Assembly: GCA_022592445.1 (NCBI GenBank)
Contig: JABYQR010000196.1
Span: 1-64,000, forward strand
DNA length: 64,000 nt
DNA from: Cytidiella melzeri
Taxonomy: Eukaryota > Basidiomycota > Agaricomycetes > Polyporales > Irpicaceae
Direction of reading: 5' to 3'
Part shown: one piece after another, positions 10,714 to 22,336 of the stretch
How the letters are laid out: every line of letters starts with the position of its first letter
Position numbering within the stretch: position 1 is the first letter of the stretch
Program-made: the position numbers and the translations under genes
The notes under the pieces: model-generated
Database searches by the model: none
What the model was told of the DNA's origin: nothing
The model's input: only the letters and a program-made list of their open reading frames with translations

Positions 10714-12972
10714 TCACATCTCCAACTTGGTCATGGCAAACTATCTCAACAAGTACAAGCCCCACGTACTCATGGATAAGCTGGGTGAACGTTATGACCC
10801 GAAGACCACTGTGTCTGACGTGAACAAGATCTACCAGCTTTTCCACCTTTGCCGTCCTATCTTTGAGATGAACAAACTGCTTGACAATGCCAACAACATC
10901 CGCAGCAAGCTTCTTGCTGCTGGCGTAGACATCCCCGGCCACATCTTCTACACCACCATTGTTGGCATCATTCCTGCTGCCTACGCCGCTACACACCAGA
11001 ACTAAGAAGCTGGTGTGCCTTCTTCTACTCCGGCTGGAGAGAAGTACTGCTAGAGGCCCAACATGCTCATTGCTGAGCTTTGTCTTGAGTTTACCAACTG
11101 GCAACTCACTCACCCTCCAAAGACTTCAGAGTCTAAGGGTTCCACTACGTTTGTTCCCAAGACAAGATGCACACTTCTTTTGCTTTGCATTCCAAGGGCA
11201 AGGCCGCGGTTGAACACTCAACCAAGACTACAACTACCGCTCGTGCCTGCGCAGCTCCTTACTTGGCAAGCAAGCCCTCCACTTCTGGGCAGGTAATTGC
11301 TTCAACTGTGGTCAGTCCGGTCACATGACACCAACTTGTCCTCTGCTCTGCACTGAAAGTCCAAGGCTGCAATGAAGAAGAAGGGCATCACTTGCAAATC
11401 CGCTGTTGCTGCCGCTCAAGGCAAGAAGAAAGAGTCCGCCACTGCTGGCTCTTCAACTCATACTGGCCACATGGCCAACGTCACTGCAACCGCTGACTTG
11501 GATGATGAGGTCCTCGAGCACCCTCACTCCCAGATTGCTTTCAACCACGTCACAGGCAGTGGCTACACCGGTCAGAGTGCGTGGATTCAGTCTCTTTCCG
11601 ACTCGGATGTCACATTGCACATAAGTCCCCGTACCATTTGTTCTACTTTACTTCCACTGTTTGCGACTTCATTGTCTGACAAGTCTGTTCATTTCATCAA
11701 TACTGGCGCTACGATTCACTGTCCACCATATTGTGACTTACTTTTCAACGCCCACTCTGTGCCAACTATCTTACTCACTGTTGCCAAATCAGAACAAATA
11801 AGTCTAAAACTTGCCAGTGGCATGGTACTTGAGGTCAAACAAGAAAATGGTACGCATAATCAACTCACGCTAAAAATGTCTACCACAACTCACAAATACC
11901 AGTCACGCTTATCAGTGTTTCAAAATTGGACTCTGATTACTGCTTTGATTTTTTCTTGAATACTTGTGCTATATACAACTCAAACGTGTCCTGTGTAGCT
12001 GTGATTCAAAATTCAAACAATTTATACTTGCTTAACTCTCCTTGTGTGACTTCTTTAGCAAGCGTGCATAAGTCTGGAATGATGATGTTTGAACTTCATA
12101 AAAAACTCGGTCACATCAGTTACTTCCAGATCAACAAACTACTCGAAACGTCGAAGCTCATCATTACCACTCATATCACTGACCACACAGAAACTCCGTG
12201 CGAGGACTGTATCTTAAATAATATTCATTGTACTCCAGTCCCCAAAGCTTGTACTTCTCTGTTGGCTACTTCCTTTGGTGATCACTTTCATATTGATATC
12301 TTTGGGCCACTACCCACTGCATAAATTACTGGTCATTATCTGTACTGGTTGACTAATGTTGACGACTCAACTCGACGGCTAAGACTTGTGCCATTGAAGA
12401 CAAAAGATGACGCCTTCACTCCATGTGTTAACTTCTCTACTGAACCTCTTACGCAATAAAATATTTGCGTTAAGATTCTACAATCTGACAACAACGGTGT
12501 CTTCACTAGTGCAAATATGACAAACTACTTCAAGTTACAAGGTACTATACACCAACTTACTGCGCACAATACTCCTGTATAAAATGGAGTTGCTGAACGT
12601 ACACACTAGACTATTATGCAATTGGTTGTGTAAATCTGTATCCAGCTGTTTTACCAAATCAATTATGGTGGTACCCTGCGCTTCATGAGGTTTATACTAT
12701 AATTGCATTCCTCGTGCTCCTCTTCAATATAAAACTCCTTATAAATGCTATGGTACTGAAGCAAACCTTGATGCACTTCAAAACTGTGGTCAACCGTGTA
12801 TTGTATATAACAAATACCAAACCAATAACCTTGCACCAAAAGGTAACCACACCATTTGGATAGGCTTTGCTGAACATTCCAAAGTTCACTACGTCTATTT
12901 TGGGACACAGGTAGGTGTCAAACAACACTTGCGATTTGTTGACTCTGTAACAGTTAAGGTTACTACTCACCA
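10714..12972 (+). pseudogene. Ty1/copia remnant (gag, protease, integrase)
   Basis: Broken frames give a copia-type gag (10714-11005), a CCHC knuckle near 11290 (CFNCGQSGHMTPTC), a protease segment near 11695 with FINTGATIHC where DSGAT or DTGAT is expected, and a GAG-pre-integrase domain (ELHKKLGHISYFQINKL, 12090). An integrase core follows (HIDIFGP, LQSDNNGVF, then an interrupted NGVAERTH). The integrase C-terminal part reaches about 12960. RT and RNase H are missing. The 5' part presumably lies left of element A, outside the window. Confidence 0.8.
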
Positions 12973-13080
12973 GATAAGTGTTAGACTTGAGGGGGAGATA
13001 ATGAGATAGAGAGTAAGAGGTGTGGTGAGCAAAGTACTGGGGAGTACAGAGTAGTCCTTTATCAACAGAGTGGATAAGAC
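12945..13080 (+). repeat. Direct-repeat segment shared with 30225-30359
   Basis: It contains a purine tract (ACTTGAGGGGGAGA) and ends GTGGATAAGAC directly before the LTR of element D. An almost identical segment lies at 30225-30359. It may be a copia 3' end plus the start of its LTR, or an extension of the D LTR. Confidence 0.6.
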
Positions 13081-13670
13081 TGAGGAGATATGCCCTCAGG
13101 AGTGCCTCTATATATACATGAAGGGGAGGACCCCAGGTACTACCCTAAGACCCCTAATACCTACATGAGTAAGCGAAGTAATCTACCTTACTAAGCATGC
13201 CCTATGCCCTAGTGGTGCCACTTCAATAATCAACCAATAGCAATTGTCCCCATGACCTGACCCCATGACCCAGTTCCAAGGCTAGACTTGTTCTAGCTTG
13301 TTCAAAGACAAGGCTAGACTTTTCCAGAAGGTTCTAAGAACTATGACATCATGTAATGGAATGTTCTAGACTATGACATCATAGTTCCAGCATGTTCCAC
13401 AATGTTCCAGAGAGTTCTATCATGTGATACACAGATAAGGAAAGGAGTGCATCAGCGCATCAGAGACAGGAGGCGCATCAGCGCATCAATTGATAGGCAC
13501 TGAGAATAAGCGCCGGAATAGGCGCCTGATAAGCGCCAGATAAGCGCTGGATAAGCGCCTAAATAGACGCCGGATAAGCGCTGGATAAGCGCTTGACAAG
13601 CGCTCAAATATTCCAATAATATCGTTGCCTGGTAAGGCAAGTCTTGTAGAAACATTGAAAATCTGTGACA
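13081..13670 (-). repeat. 3' LTR of gypsy element D
   Basis: On the minus strand it starts TGTCACAGATTTTC, just after the tract AAGAAGGGGGGGTAA, and ends CATATCTCCTCA. The solo copy at 48514-49092 has the same ends. A TATATATA box lies near its 3' end (13112-13121). Positions 13505-13610 hold about ten degenerate copies of GATAAGCGC. Confidence 0.8.
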
Positions 13671-13907
13671 TTACCCCCCCTTCTTGCTTTGAACTCCGTG
13701 CAAAGAGTTTTGAACGAACACCTTGGTCATTGAGTCCACGTTTTCACCATTGTCAAGAGGGTGCCTAAGCAATTCCGAGTGACTCTAGCGGCTTCTACCA
13801 ACACCCCTGACGGGGTTCACACCTCATTGGCTGATGGTAGTCTAGTCCGTAACCTCCTCGGTTGTGTCATTGGATCGTGGATGATCCTTGGTGTGTTGTT
13901 TGTAACT
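13671..13907 (-). other. 3' untranslated region of element D
   Basis: It lies between the pol stop and the 3' LTR, with the polypurine tract at its left end. I see no gene in it. Confidence 0.7.
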
Positions 13908-16513
13908 TTATACACAGTAAATTGTAGCTGAGCAAATAGCTCGGGGATGATTGTCGTAGAATTTCTTGATCGCTTCTTGAGCGTGCGTGATGTTTTCTAC
14001 AGGTTCCCACGTGTCGTCGTTCGGTCTGTAGCCTTTCCAGCGTATGTAATACTGAAGCTTTTTGGCACGACCTGTACGTCTTGACTTGAGAATCTTCTCA
14101 ACTTTGTATTCTTCTTCTCCGTCGATGATATCTGGCAGAGGCATCTCCAGCTTTTGGCCTTCGAATTCAGGTTTGTTATACGATACTAACTTGCTTGCAT
14201 GGAATACAGGATGTATCCTTGGTGAACGTTTGGGCCATTCCAGTCTGAATGTGACCGGTGAGAGCTTTTCAGCAATCTTGCATGGGCCGTAGTACTTGGC
14301 TGACGGCTTATGTGCAGATTTGTGGTAGTCTCTCAGATCTAGCATGACCTGATTGCCTTCGTCAAAGGGGACCTTCTGAACATGCTTGTCATAGTACCAT
14401 TTCATGTGTTCAGCCGCAAGTTGTAACGCCGCCTTAGCATGCTCTTGAGCTTGCAAGCGGTTCCACATGATGTCATTCATGTCAGACCTTTTCAGGTCCT
14501 TAGTGAGTGTTGGACCAGCTCTAGGGTGTCTGCCGTATTCGAGGTAGAAAGGCGAATGCTTAGTTCCCTCGTGCGCTGCATTGTTGTATGCGAACTCAGC
14601 CGAGCTGAGCAGTCTAGCCCAGTCGTCATGTAGTTGATCAACGTAACAACGCAGATACTGTTTGAGCGTTTGATTAACTCGTTCAGTTTGACCATCAGTT
14701 TGCGGATGATATGCGGTAGTCATTGTAGATTCTATCCCTAGCATTTTACACCATTCCTGTAATAAATCTGCTGCGAATTGTGGTCCTCGGTCGGAAATGA
14801 TTTGCAAAGGTAACCCGTGAAGGGTCCGGACTCTCTCATAGAGTAGAGCTGCAAGATCTTTTGCCGAGAACTCGTCTACAATAGGGAAGAAGTGCGCCCT
14901 TTTAGTAAGGCGGTCTACGACTACGCAGATAGCATTGAAGCCATCAGACTCCGGTAACTGAGTAATCAAGTCGACAGTCATGATGTCACATGGTTCAGCC
15001 GGAACTGGATTAGGGATGGGTGGTCCATAAGGTTGTTGCGGACGAGTCTTCATCCGCTGACATGTGTCACAGCCTGTCACGTATTTCTTGACATCGGTGG
15101 TTAAACCTGGCCACCAGTAGTTTCTCGAGATCAGTTCGTACGTTTTCCATCTGCCAGGATGTCCGGCAGAAGGTAGATTGTGATGCATCTGGATGATTTG
15201 GCGTCTCAGATTTAATTTCTGATCTTTGGGGATGTAGACTTTTCCACGGTATAGGAGTAATCCGTTCTCAAAATTCCATTCCTCTAGTGATTTCTTGAAC
15301 TCCCTAGGACCAGAGTTAAGTAACTGCTGATAGTCCTTGGTAACTTCGTTGTTCATGAGTGCTTCCTTGACCCGTCTTAGGATTTTATCATCGTTGATAG
15401 GCGAGTCATGAGAGTTTCCAATAGCAGAGATAGCAAAAAACTCTGGTTTAAGGAGAATTTTGTCCTCGTTATCAGAATTTACCCCCTCTTCATGATCTGG
15501 CCTCCTGGACAGAGGATCTGCGGTAAGCATGGTCCTTCCGGGTTTGTGCTGGAGCACAAAATTGAATCGCGTGACGTATAATGCCCATTGCGCTTGTCTC
15601 CGAGTCAGCTTCTGGGCATTCCTAAAATATGTCAAGTTTTGATGATCCGACCATATTTCTATGGTAATCGGATGTCCCTCCACATGTTGACAATACTCTT
15701 CCAGGGCGCAGATAATAGCCAACAACTCTTTATCATATATCTCATAATTATGTTCATGAACATTGAGTGATTTAGAGTAGAAGGCCACTGGATTCCACAG
15801 CTTGTCAGCTGGGTCCAGTTGTGATAATACCGCTCCTGTAGCAAAGTCGCTAGCGTCTGTTTCCAGACGGAAAGGGTTTTCGTCATCTGGTATCCTCAGA
15901 ATGGGTGCTGACGTAAAAGCCTGTTTCAGACTTTGGAAGGCCTGTTCCTGAGCATCTTTCCAGATCCGGGATTGGTCCTTCTTTGTCAGAATAGTGAGCA
16001 GTTTTGCATGTTTAGCAAAGTCCTTGATGAAACGCCGATAGAAATTGGCAAAGCCTAAGAAGGCTTGGACTTGCTTAACCTTTTCAGGTCGCGGCCACTC
16101 AGTAACTCCGGTGAGTTTGGCTGGATCCATCTCGATGTGTCCGTGAGAAATGATCATGCCTAGGTACTCAATGCGATCTTTTTCAAAAAAGCATTTTTCC
16201 GGTTTGGCAAATAGATCGTTCTTGCATAGACGCTTGAGCACTTCCTGTGTGATACAACGGTTTTCCTTCTTGTCTTCAGTGAAGATGAGGATGTTGTCGA
16301 GATACACCATGACATGTCCTTCTAAGATCAAATCACTCAGAATTTCATTCATCATGGCTTGGAACGTTGCAGGTGCGTTGCTGAAACCGAAATACATCAC
16401 CTTGGCTTTGAAAAGGCCACGATGTGTGATGAACGCCATCTTCCATTCATCACCCTTTTGGATGTGAACATTATTGTATCCCCATCTAAGATCAATCTTG
16501 GAGAAGACCTTAG
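13908..16513 (-). pseudogene. RT (C-terminal part), RNase H, integrase and chromodomain of element D
   Basis: This long open frame starts at the LTR insertion point with KVFSKIDLRWGYNN. The RT active site reads VYLDNILIF: YLDD with the second Asp changed to Asn, which should abolish polymerisation. RNase H is visible (ETDASDFATGAVLSQ, EIWSDHQNLTYF). The integrase has an HHCC finger (HHNLPSAGHPGRWKT ... CDTCQRMK) and the catalytic set TVDLITQLP, ISDRGPQFA, DGQTERVNQ. The chromodomain is near the end (YYIRWKGYRPNDDTWEPVEN). Apart from the RT residue this half looks well preserved. Any longer frame to 16649 merely reads into LTR sequence. Confidence 0.92.
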
Positions 16514-17786
16514 TGACGCGGAGACAAGGGTTCGACGCGGCAGACAGGGACACGAAGTGGATGACGACGAAGTGGTGGTGGTAGGCGTGAAGCTCAATAC
16601 TCTCACCAGCTATAAACCTTATACAGATGTCTAGCCCAGTAAAGACCAAGTTAGTATTGGGTACTACTAGCTATGTAGTACAGGAGGGGTTTGCTTACCT
16701 AGCCCAGTAAAGACCAAGAGGTCGAGATGGGGGCTAGGAGCGTACATGTAGCTGCTTATATAGACTTCAGGGACCTGCGCACAGACCATGTTGAGGGCAG
16801 GCTTTGCAAGAAGCCATGTGAACGAAGAACAAAAGAACTACCTAAAGGAGAACAATAGCTATTGTCTAGACCTTGCCAAGAACTCTACCCGTGAGAGAAT
16901 CTATCTAACAGGAGACCAACTATTGTTGTCAAAGCGAGATTGTATCGCTGATTATCGGACATCAGATCTATGGACAATGTAGATTAGATATGTAGATAGA
17001 TAAGCACAGATAGTACATAGCATGTGATTCCACCATCCTTATGGTCACACACGATGCGATACTTACACCATATGGCATCGTGTTCCAGTAGTTTCCATGA
17101 CTGAATAGCAGAAGTACAATGAGGCTTCTGCATGACTCATATTTCATATACCAAATGTATTGAGCTTACTAAAGGCTCAGTCAGCACCATTCAGTTATGT
17201 AGGATGCTCAGTCATCGCTTACATTCTCTATTCAGTAGTATTAGCAAGCAGGACTGTGCATTACCAATCATTACTCATAGGATTACCAATCCTTACCAAT
17301 CCTTACTCATATGACATTACTGTAGCATTAGTAATCTAGTTACAGACATGTATATATACAGCTCCTAGAGAGCAGAGAAATAACAAGACACTTACTCCCA
17401 GAGTTAGTTGACTCTCCTAGTCATCCCCTACACTCGTAACTTTCAAACAATTGTATTCCATTCCCACACCTGTGAGAACATCCTTCCATAAAGAGAACAA
17501 TAAGGAGCCCATGTGGACAGTATCTATGACGTCAAACCCTAGCTATGGGCTGAGCCATGTGTCTGTAGCCATGTGGTCTTACTTAAGCTAAGTCACATGC
17601 CAGTGTGACGTAGTAGCAAGTAATGTGACCGTGTGGAGCGTCTAAGCCACGTGATACGGGCGCTTAATAGACGTGCAAAGGGAGTTTGTGCAGAGAAGGT
17701 TGCAACTGAGCTGCAGCCCGGAGTTTTACAGATAAAAACAAGAGGTAAATTGCGAAAATTAAGGGCTAGTCAGGCCATCCATGACA
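16514..17786 (-). repeat. Solo LTR, family B, in pol of element D (reverse, split)
   Basis: It starts TGACGCGGAGAC and ends CATCCATGACA, flanked by CTTAG on both sides (16509-16513 and 17787-17791). The RT frame of D resumes on both sides of the TSD. The LTR is itself split by a family C solo LTR at 16927-17449. Confidence 0.94.
16927..17449 (+). repeat. Solo LTR, family C, inside the B solo LTR
   Basis: 523 bp, starting TGTCAAAGCGAG and ending TTTCAAACA, with TSD ATTGT at 16922-16926 and 17450-17454. Removing it restores the B LTR. A TATATATA box near 17349 lies about 95 bp before the end. Short ACCAATCCTT-type repeats occur near 17285. No internal region of this family is present. Confidence 0.92.
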
Positions 17787-18880
17787 CTTAGCCTTGCTTA
17801 ACGAATTGATTAAGTCATTGATGCGAGGTATGAGGTACCGGTTTTTCACCGTGATGTCGTTCAGTTTTCGGTAGTCTTGCACAAGCCGCAACGAGCCATC
17901 TTTCTTCTTGACGAAGAACACAGGTGCTGCAATCGGACTTTTCAATTTGCGGATGTAACCTTTTCGGAGTTCCTCTTCGATCCATTGATCTAGAGAATTC
18001 TTTTCCTTTGGAGACAGCGGGTATAGTTTAGCCGCTTTGGGAAGGGAGGCACCTTCCTCAAATTTGATTGCGTGATTGTACAGTTTGCGTAACGGCATGC
18101 GCTCTGATTTTCTCTTTGAAAAGACGTCACCAAATTCCCAAAGATATTTTGGTACTAATGGCTTCCAATTAACGGACTCCTGTTTGTCAAAGCCGTCCTC
18201 TAATCCCTCATCTTCCTTTCCAGAAAGTTCAGCAATTATTTCTGCTATTTCTTGGTCTTCTGGATTGTCTAAGTCAATCCAGTGGATGTGAGGGTTGTCC
18301 GGGTTGACAGTTCCTTTCCGTCCAGGTTGTCTGACACCAAACGTCCCTTAGGTAACTCAAGTTCATCAATCTCTTCTTGAGTTACAGTGATGTTTTTACG
18401 AGCTCTTGGGGCACAGAGTTCAGGACATCTGGTAAATCTCCACTCGCCATCTGCCCAATCTATCTCCGGATTGTGGCGGCGTAAGAAGGTCATCCCAATA
18501 ATCATTTGTTGAATACCGAGATCAGTAACAAGCATGTGTTGTCTTGCTCTGTGCGAACTTATTTCTAGGTATGCACGTACTGAGTGAGTGATTTGACCAT
18601 CTTTATTGGGAGTACTGTTGACGTTGATGACGTTAAACGGGATGCCAGTTGATTTGTTACCAGATTGTTACTTTCAACCACTGACTTACTGATGAACGTG
18701 GTTGTGGCTCCTGAATCTACCAGAGCTTCGACCTGCACTTTCTTTCCATATACCCAAATTGTAACCGGTAGAAAAAATGAATTCTTTGAACGCGCTACAT
18801 TTTTTACAGTATCTACGGTACAAAGATCGAGGGTATCGGGGCCTAAGCGTTTATGTTTGCAGGGAGTCACATGACGCTTT
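17787..18880 (-). pseudogene. Protease and N-terminal RT of element D
   Basis: The RT N-terminal half is open at 17787-18300 ([20 protein letters not shown], then [13 protein letters not shown]), ending at the solo LTR. Upstream the frame shifts at about 18300. The protease has LVDSGATTTFISKSV (catalytic DSG, near 18710) and the flap or ILG-like segment MIIGMTFLRRHNPEIDW near 18500. Frameshifts and stops near 18560 separate these pieces. Confidence 0.85.
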
Positions 18881-20312
18881 GGAAAAAATCCTTGCCCTTG
18901 GTCGGCTTTTTCCCCTTACCCTTGTCAGGGGACGGGTGAGGAGTTGAAGGTTCATCATCTTCAGTTGGAACCTCCTCTATGTGAGCCGCCAGCTCTAGGC
19001 GTGCGGTATTAACATTTTTTTGTTTTAGATGACAAGGCTTTAGGGGCTTCTGCATTGCTGTCCGTTCCTGAGTCCTCGGCATCTGCTGCCCAAATCTTCT
19101 TTGGCGCCGAAGACTGGCCATCCTTCTCATCGGGCTTCTTCTTAAGACCGTTGAGGTTGCATTCATCCGTGTTATGTCCTTTGGACTTGTGAATGTGACA
19201 GAACTTTTCCAACTTTTCAGTTGAGTTCACCTCTTTGCCCTTGCCCTTGTTCTGCTTGTCATTCTTCTTCTTCTTTTTGTCCGCAGCGTCCACCTCCATA
19301 GGAGTGGACGTATCCTTCTCTTTTGCAAAGATCTGGCCCTGCGCTTTCTCCGGATAGACCTTCTTGTAAATGTCAAGCAAGAGGTCGAGGAATTGAGGCC
19401 ATGTGGTAGGGATTTGATTTTCATCTTTCCCAATCATGAAGAGCCTCATATCCTTCTCGATGACGTGCTTGAGCTTGTGGATAAGCAAGTCGTCCTCGTA
19501 TCCAGAAAGCCTGCCAAGCGTACAGAAGCATTCCGCATACTTGACGAAGTTCTTGTGCGCCAGATCCGTGTTATTGAACAAGGCGTTAAGCTCCTTTCGA
19601 GTGCCCTCCTTGTCGTCCCTTGTCCGTACTGTACCTTGAGCTCGTTTTCGAACTCTTTCCACGTTCCAATTGTCTGACCCTTTGTCAGCTTCTTGATCCA
19701 CGGCTCCATGTATTGAGCTGCCCCGCCTGAGAGCCGGTTCATCGCGACGGCAATACGTTGCCTGTCTGTAGCAACGTTCTCGTGGACAAGCCACAGAGAG
19801 ATCTTGTTCAACCACTCGTTGAACTTGACCTTGCCATCGGTGCCGTTGAACTCCGGGGGTTCGCCAATCTTAGGCTGGCGCGAGGATCCTCCTTGTCCTT
19901 GAGACAAAGGAAGCTGGTTGATCTGATTGACCACATTAGTGATCGTCATCTTGACCATGTCGAGGTCAGTGTCCATCCACTGGACTTGTGTGTCTGCAGC
20001 ACATTGTGAGTAAAGGTCTTGAGCGACCTTATCAGTGTATTCCTGGAGGTTATCCTCCAACAACGACAGCTGAGTGTTCCATATGAGAACCATCTGATTC
20101 ATCATATTGTGAACAATGGTCGTAGTTGCTTCACCCTCAACTGTGCGGGTGAAGGCCCTTTGGGCTGTAGTGAGGCCGTGGAATATGTGCTGCTCGAAGT
20201 TCTCAACCGAAGGGTTATAGACGATGGGCGTGATTTTCCCAAAAGGAACAGAATGAGTGAGGTTGGCAGCAGCGGGGGCAGCGTTGGATCCGGCGTTGGA
20301 TTGAGTGGCCAT
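18881..20312 (-). pseudogene. Gag of element D
   Basis: The likely start is the ATG at 20312 (MATQSNAGS). The Gag core reads EFNGTDGKVKFNEWLNKI, then MNRLSGGAAQYMEPW and WKEFENELKVQYG. A frameshift near 19620 moves into the frame that continues TRKELNALFNN to a zinc knuckle, CHIHKSKGHNTDEC (CX2HX4HX4C), near 19190. Lys-rich linkers flank it. Another frameshift near 19010 leads to the Pro/Lys-rich tail before protease. Gag would bind element RNA and build the particle. Confidence 0.82.
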
Positions 20313-20482
20313 TGCTTCTAAGTTCTTAGTTAGCAAAGGATAAGCGAAATACTTTTTCTAGTATAAGAAGAAGAGAAACACCACTTTTCACACATTGAAC
20401 TCTTGTCAGAGTTGTCTTCACACATTAAATCCTTTTCAGGAAGTTGTCACTGAGTAAAATGAGGCTTGTCAGCCCATACATT

Positions 20483-21262
20483 TTATTCCATTTCCGCATA
20501 TACAAAGGCGTTCATATCGAACAGCCCTTCTAGTAGCTCTAGGATATAACCCCATCTCCAATGTATGTCTACAAAACTAATCCTGCCTAAACTCTTTAAG
20601 TCCTTTTTTAACATCCTCCATTCCCTATTCGTCATCTTGTCCGTATGATTCTCCTTGAACCACTGTTCAACCATGAATACACGGCCGATCAGCAGCTGAG
20701 CTTTCTCCCGACGAGTGTTGAGCTGGTGGTTAGACAATTGCCCACCACTCGAGAAGGAGGCGTCCAGCTTCTTGAGCACAGGCTCAAGCCTTTGACAGGC
20801 TGCTGTGACCATCGGTTCGAATTCCTGTTGACAAAGCATGAGCTTCGTTTTTCGGAAGTGGAGAGAGGTGGGGAGCGGAGTGGGAGTGGGAATGTAAGCG
20901 CGTTGGTTGCGCTCCTCGATACGCTGGAGAAGAGTTAGCTTTTCAGCTTCCTTCTTCTCTTGCTTCTCAATACGATCGAGAAGGCTAAGTTGAGACATGA
21001 GATGAGAGACCTGTCTCATGCGAGCCTGGTTCTCTTCATGCTCAATGGTGGTACGAGCCTGCTCCTCAAGGTTGATCCTCTTGATGAGAGGCTTGTTGTT
21101 GGGGTACTTGAGCCGGCGAGGCTTTCCAGCGTCTTTGAACTTGTCGAGTGTCTCCTTGGAGACGGTGAGGCGTTCTTGAAGTCCAGTGACTTCATTGCGG
21201 ACGGGGATAGAGTAGGGGGCCTTGCGGCCAGACCTAGCAGCGATGAAGCGGGAGATTGGCAT
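20483..21262 (-). CDS. Pre-gag ORF of element D, unknown function
   Basis: An intact 259-residue ORF lies between the leader and gag, starting MPISRFIAARSG. The N-terminal 80 residues are basic, the middle (residues 80-130) is a Glu/Lys/Arg-rich predicted coiled coil, and the C-terminal 100 residues look helical. It shares a spaced pattern with the pre-gag ORF of element B at 22337: F-x-P-x2-TA-x-C-x-RL, later REW-x2-L and K-x2-G-(R/K)-ISF-x3-H. That argues for homology although the elements differ elsewhere. No zinc finger, protease or gag motif is visible. It is intact while downstream D genes are broken. Confidence 0.6.
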   Translation of the reverse strand: MPISRFIAARSGRKAPYSIPVRNEVTGLQERLTVSKETLDKFKDAGKPRRLKYPNNKPLIKRINLEEQARTTIEHEENQARMRQVSHLMSQLSLLDRIEKQEKKEAEKLTLLQRIEERNQRAYIPTPTPLPTSLHFRKTKLMLCQQEFEPMVTAACQRLEPVLKKLDASFSSGGQLSNHQLNTRREKAQLLIGRVFMVEQWFKENHTDKMTNREWRMLKKDLKSLGRISFVDIHWRWGYILELLEGLFDMNAFVYAEME

Positions 21263-21518
21263 GGTGACTGTGTGACAATGTGTGATGAGCTTGACAGCTC
21301 AGTAGTGTGCAAAACAAATCTCCATAAAGGAGAGGTCCTGTGTGTGCGTGGGGTAGTGCTGGCGTCGGCCTGGACTCTCTCTCCAGGTCCGGTGGTGAAA
21401 AGGATCTCCGTCATGGTTCCACCCATGCGGCAAATGGTTAGCAGATCAGTATTACACTGACCCTAAGTCCGGCCAGAACAGGTTCCCCGTCTTCGTTCCT
21501 AGGCATTCATGGGCTTCA
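21263..21518 (-). other. 5' leader of element D (part)
   Basis: Non-coding sequence upstream of the pre-gag ORF, cut at its right end by element B. It should continue at 29900. I see no gene or clear primer-binding site. Confidence 0.5.
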
Positions 21519-22190
21519 TGTCATGGATGGCCTGACTAGCCCTTAATTTCCGCAATGTACCTCTTGTTTTTATCTATAAAACTCCGGGCTGCAGCTCAGT
21601 TGCAACCTTTCCTACATAAAATCCTTTGCACGTCTATTAAGCGCCCGTATCACGTGGCTTAGATGCTCCACACGGTCACATTACTTGCTACTACGTCACA
21701 CTGGCATGTGACTTAGCTTAAGTAAGACCACATGGCTACAGACACATGGCTCAGCCCATAGCTAGGGTTTGGCGTCATAGATACCATCCACATGGGCTCC
21801 TTATTGTTCTTTCCCTATTGTTCTCTTTATGGAAGGATGTTCTCACAGGTGTGGGAATGGAATACTACATAGATTCTCTCACGAGTAGAGTTCTTGGCAA
21901 GGTCTAGACAATAGCTATTGTTCTCCTTTAGGTAGTTCTTTTGTTCTTCGTTCACACGGCTTCTTGCAAAGCCTGCCCTTAACATGGTCTGTGCGCAGGT
22001 CCCTGAAGTTTATATAAGCAGCTACATGTACGCTCCTAGCCCCCATCTCGACCTCTTGGTCTTTACTGGGCTAGACATCTGCATAAGGTTTATAGCTGGT
22101 GAGAGTATTGAGCTTCACGCCTACCACCACCACTTCGCCGTCATCCACTTCGTGTCCCTGTTTGTCACGTCAAGCCTTGTCTCCGTGTCA
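21519..22190 (+). repeat. 5' LTR of element B
   Basis: 672 bp. It has a TATATAA box near 22010, a CACGTG site near 21652, and lacks a 17-bp segment present in the 3' LTR. Reading frames inside it recur in every B LTR and are not genes. Confidence 0.95.
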
Positions 22191-22336
22191 TTAGGTCGAG
22201 ATTGTTGTGAAAACCCTGGGTCCCCCATTCCCACCGTTTTAAAAAGTTTATTCCTGTTTGACGAGTACGTCTCCGGTCCTCTCATACCGTTGAGCTACAC
22301 TTACGTTGTCCGTTTCTACCCCCTGCGCGTTGTCTA

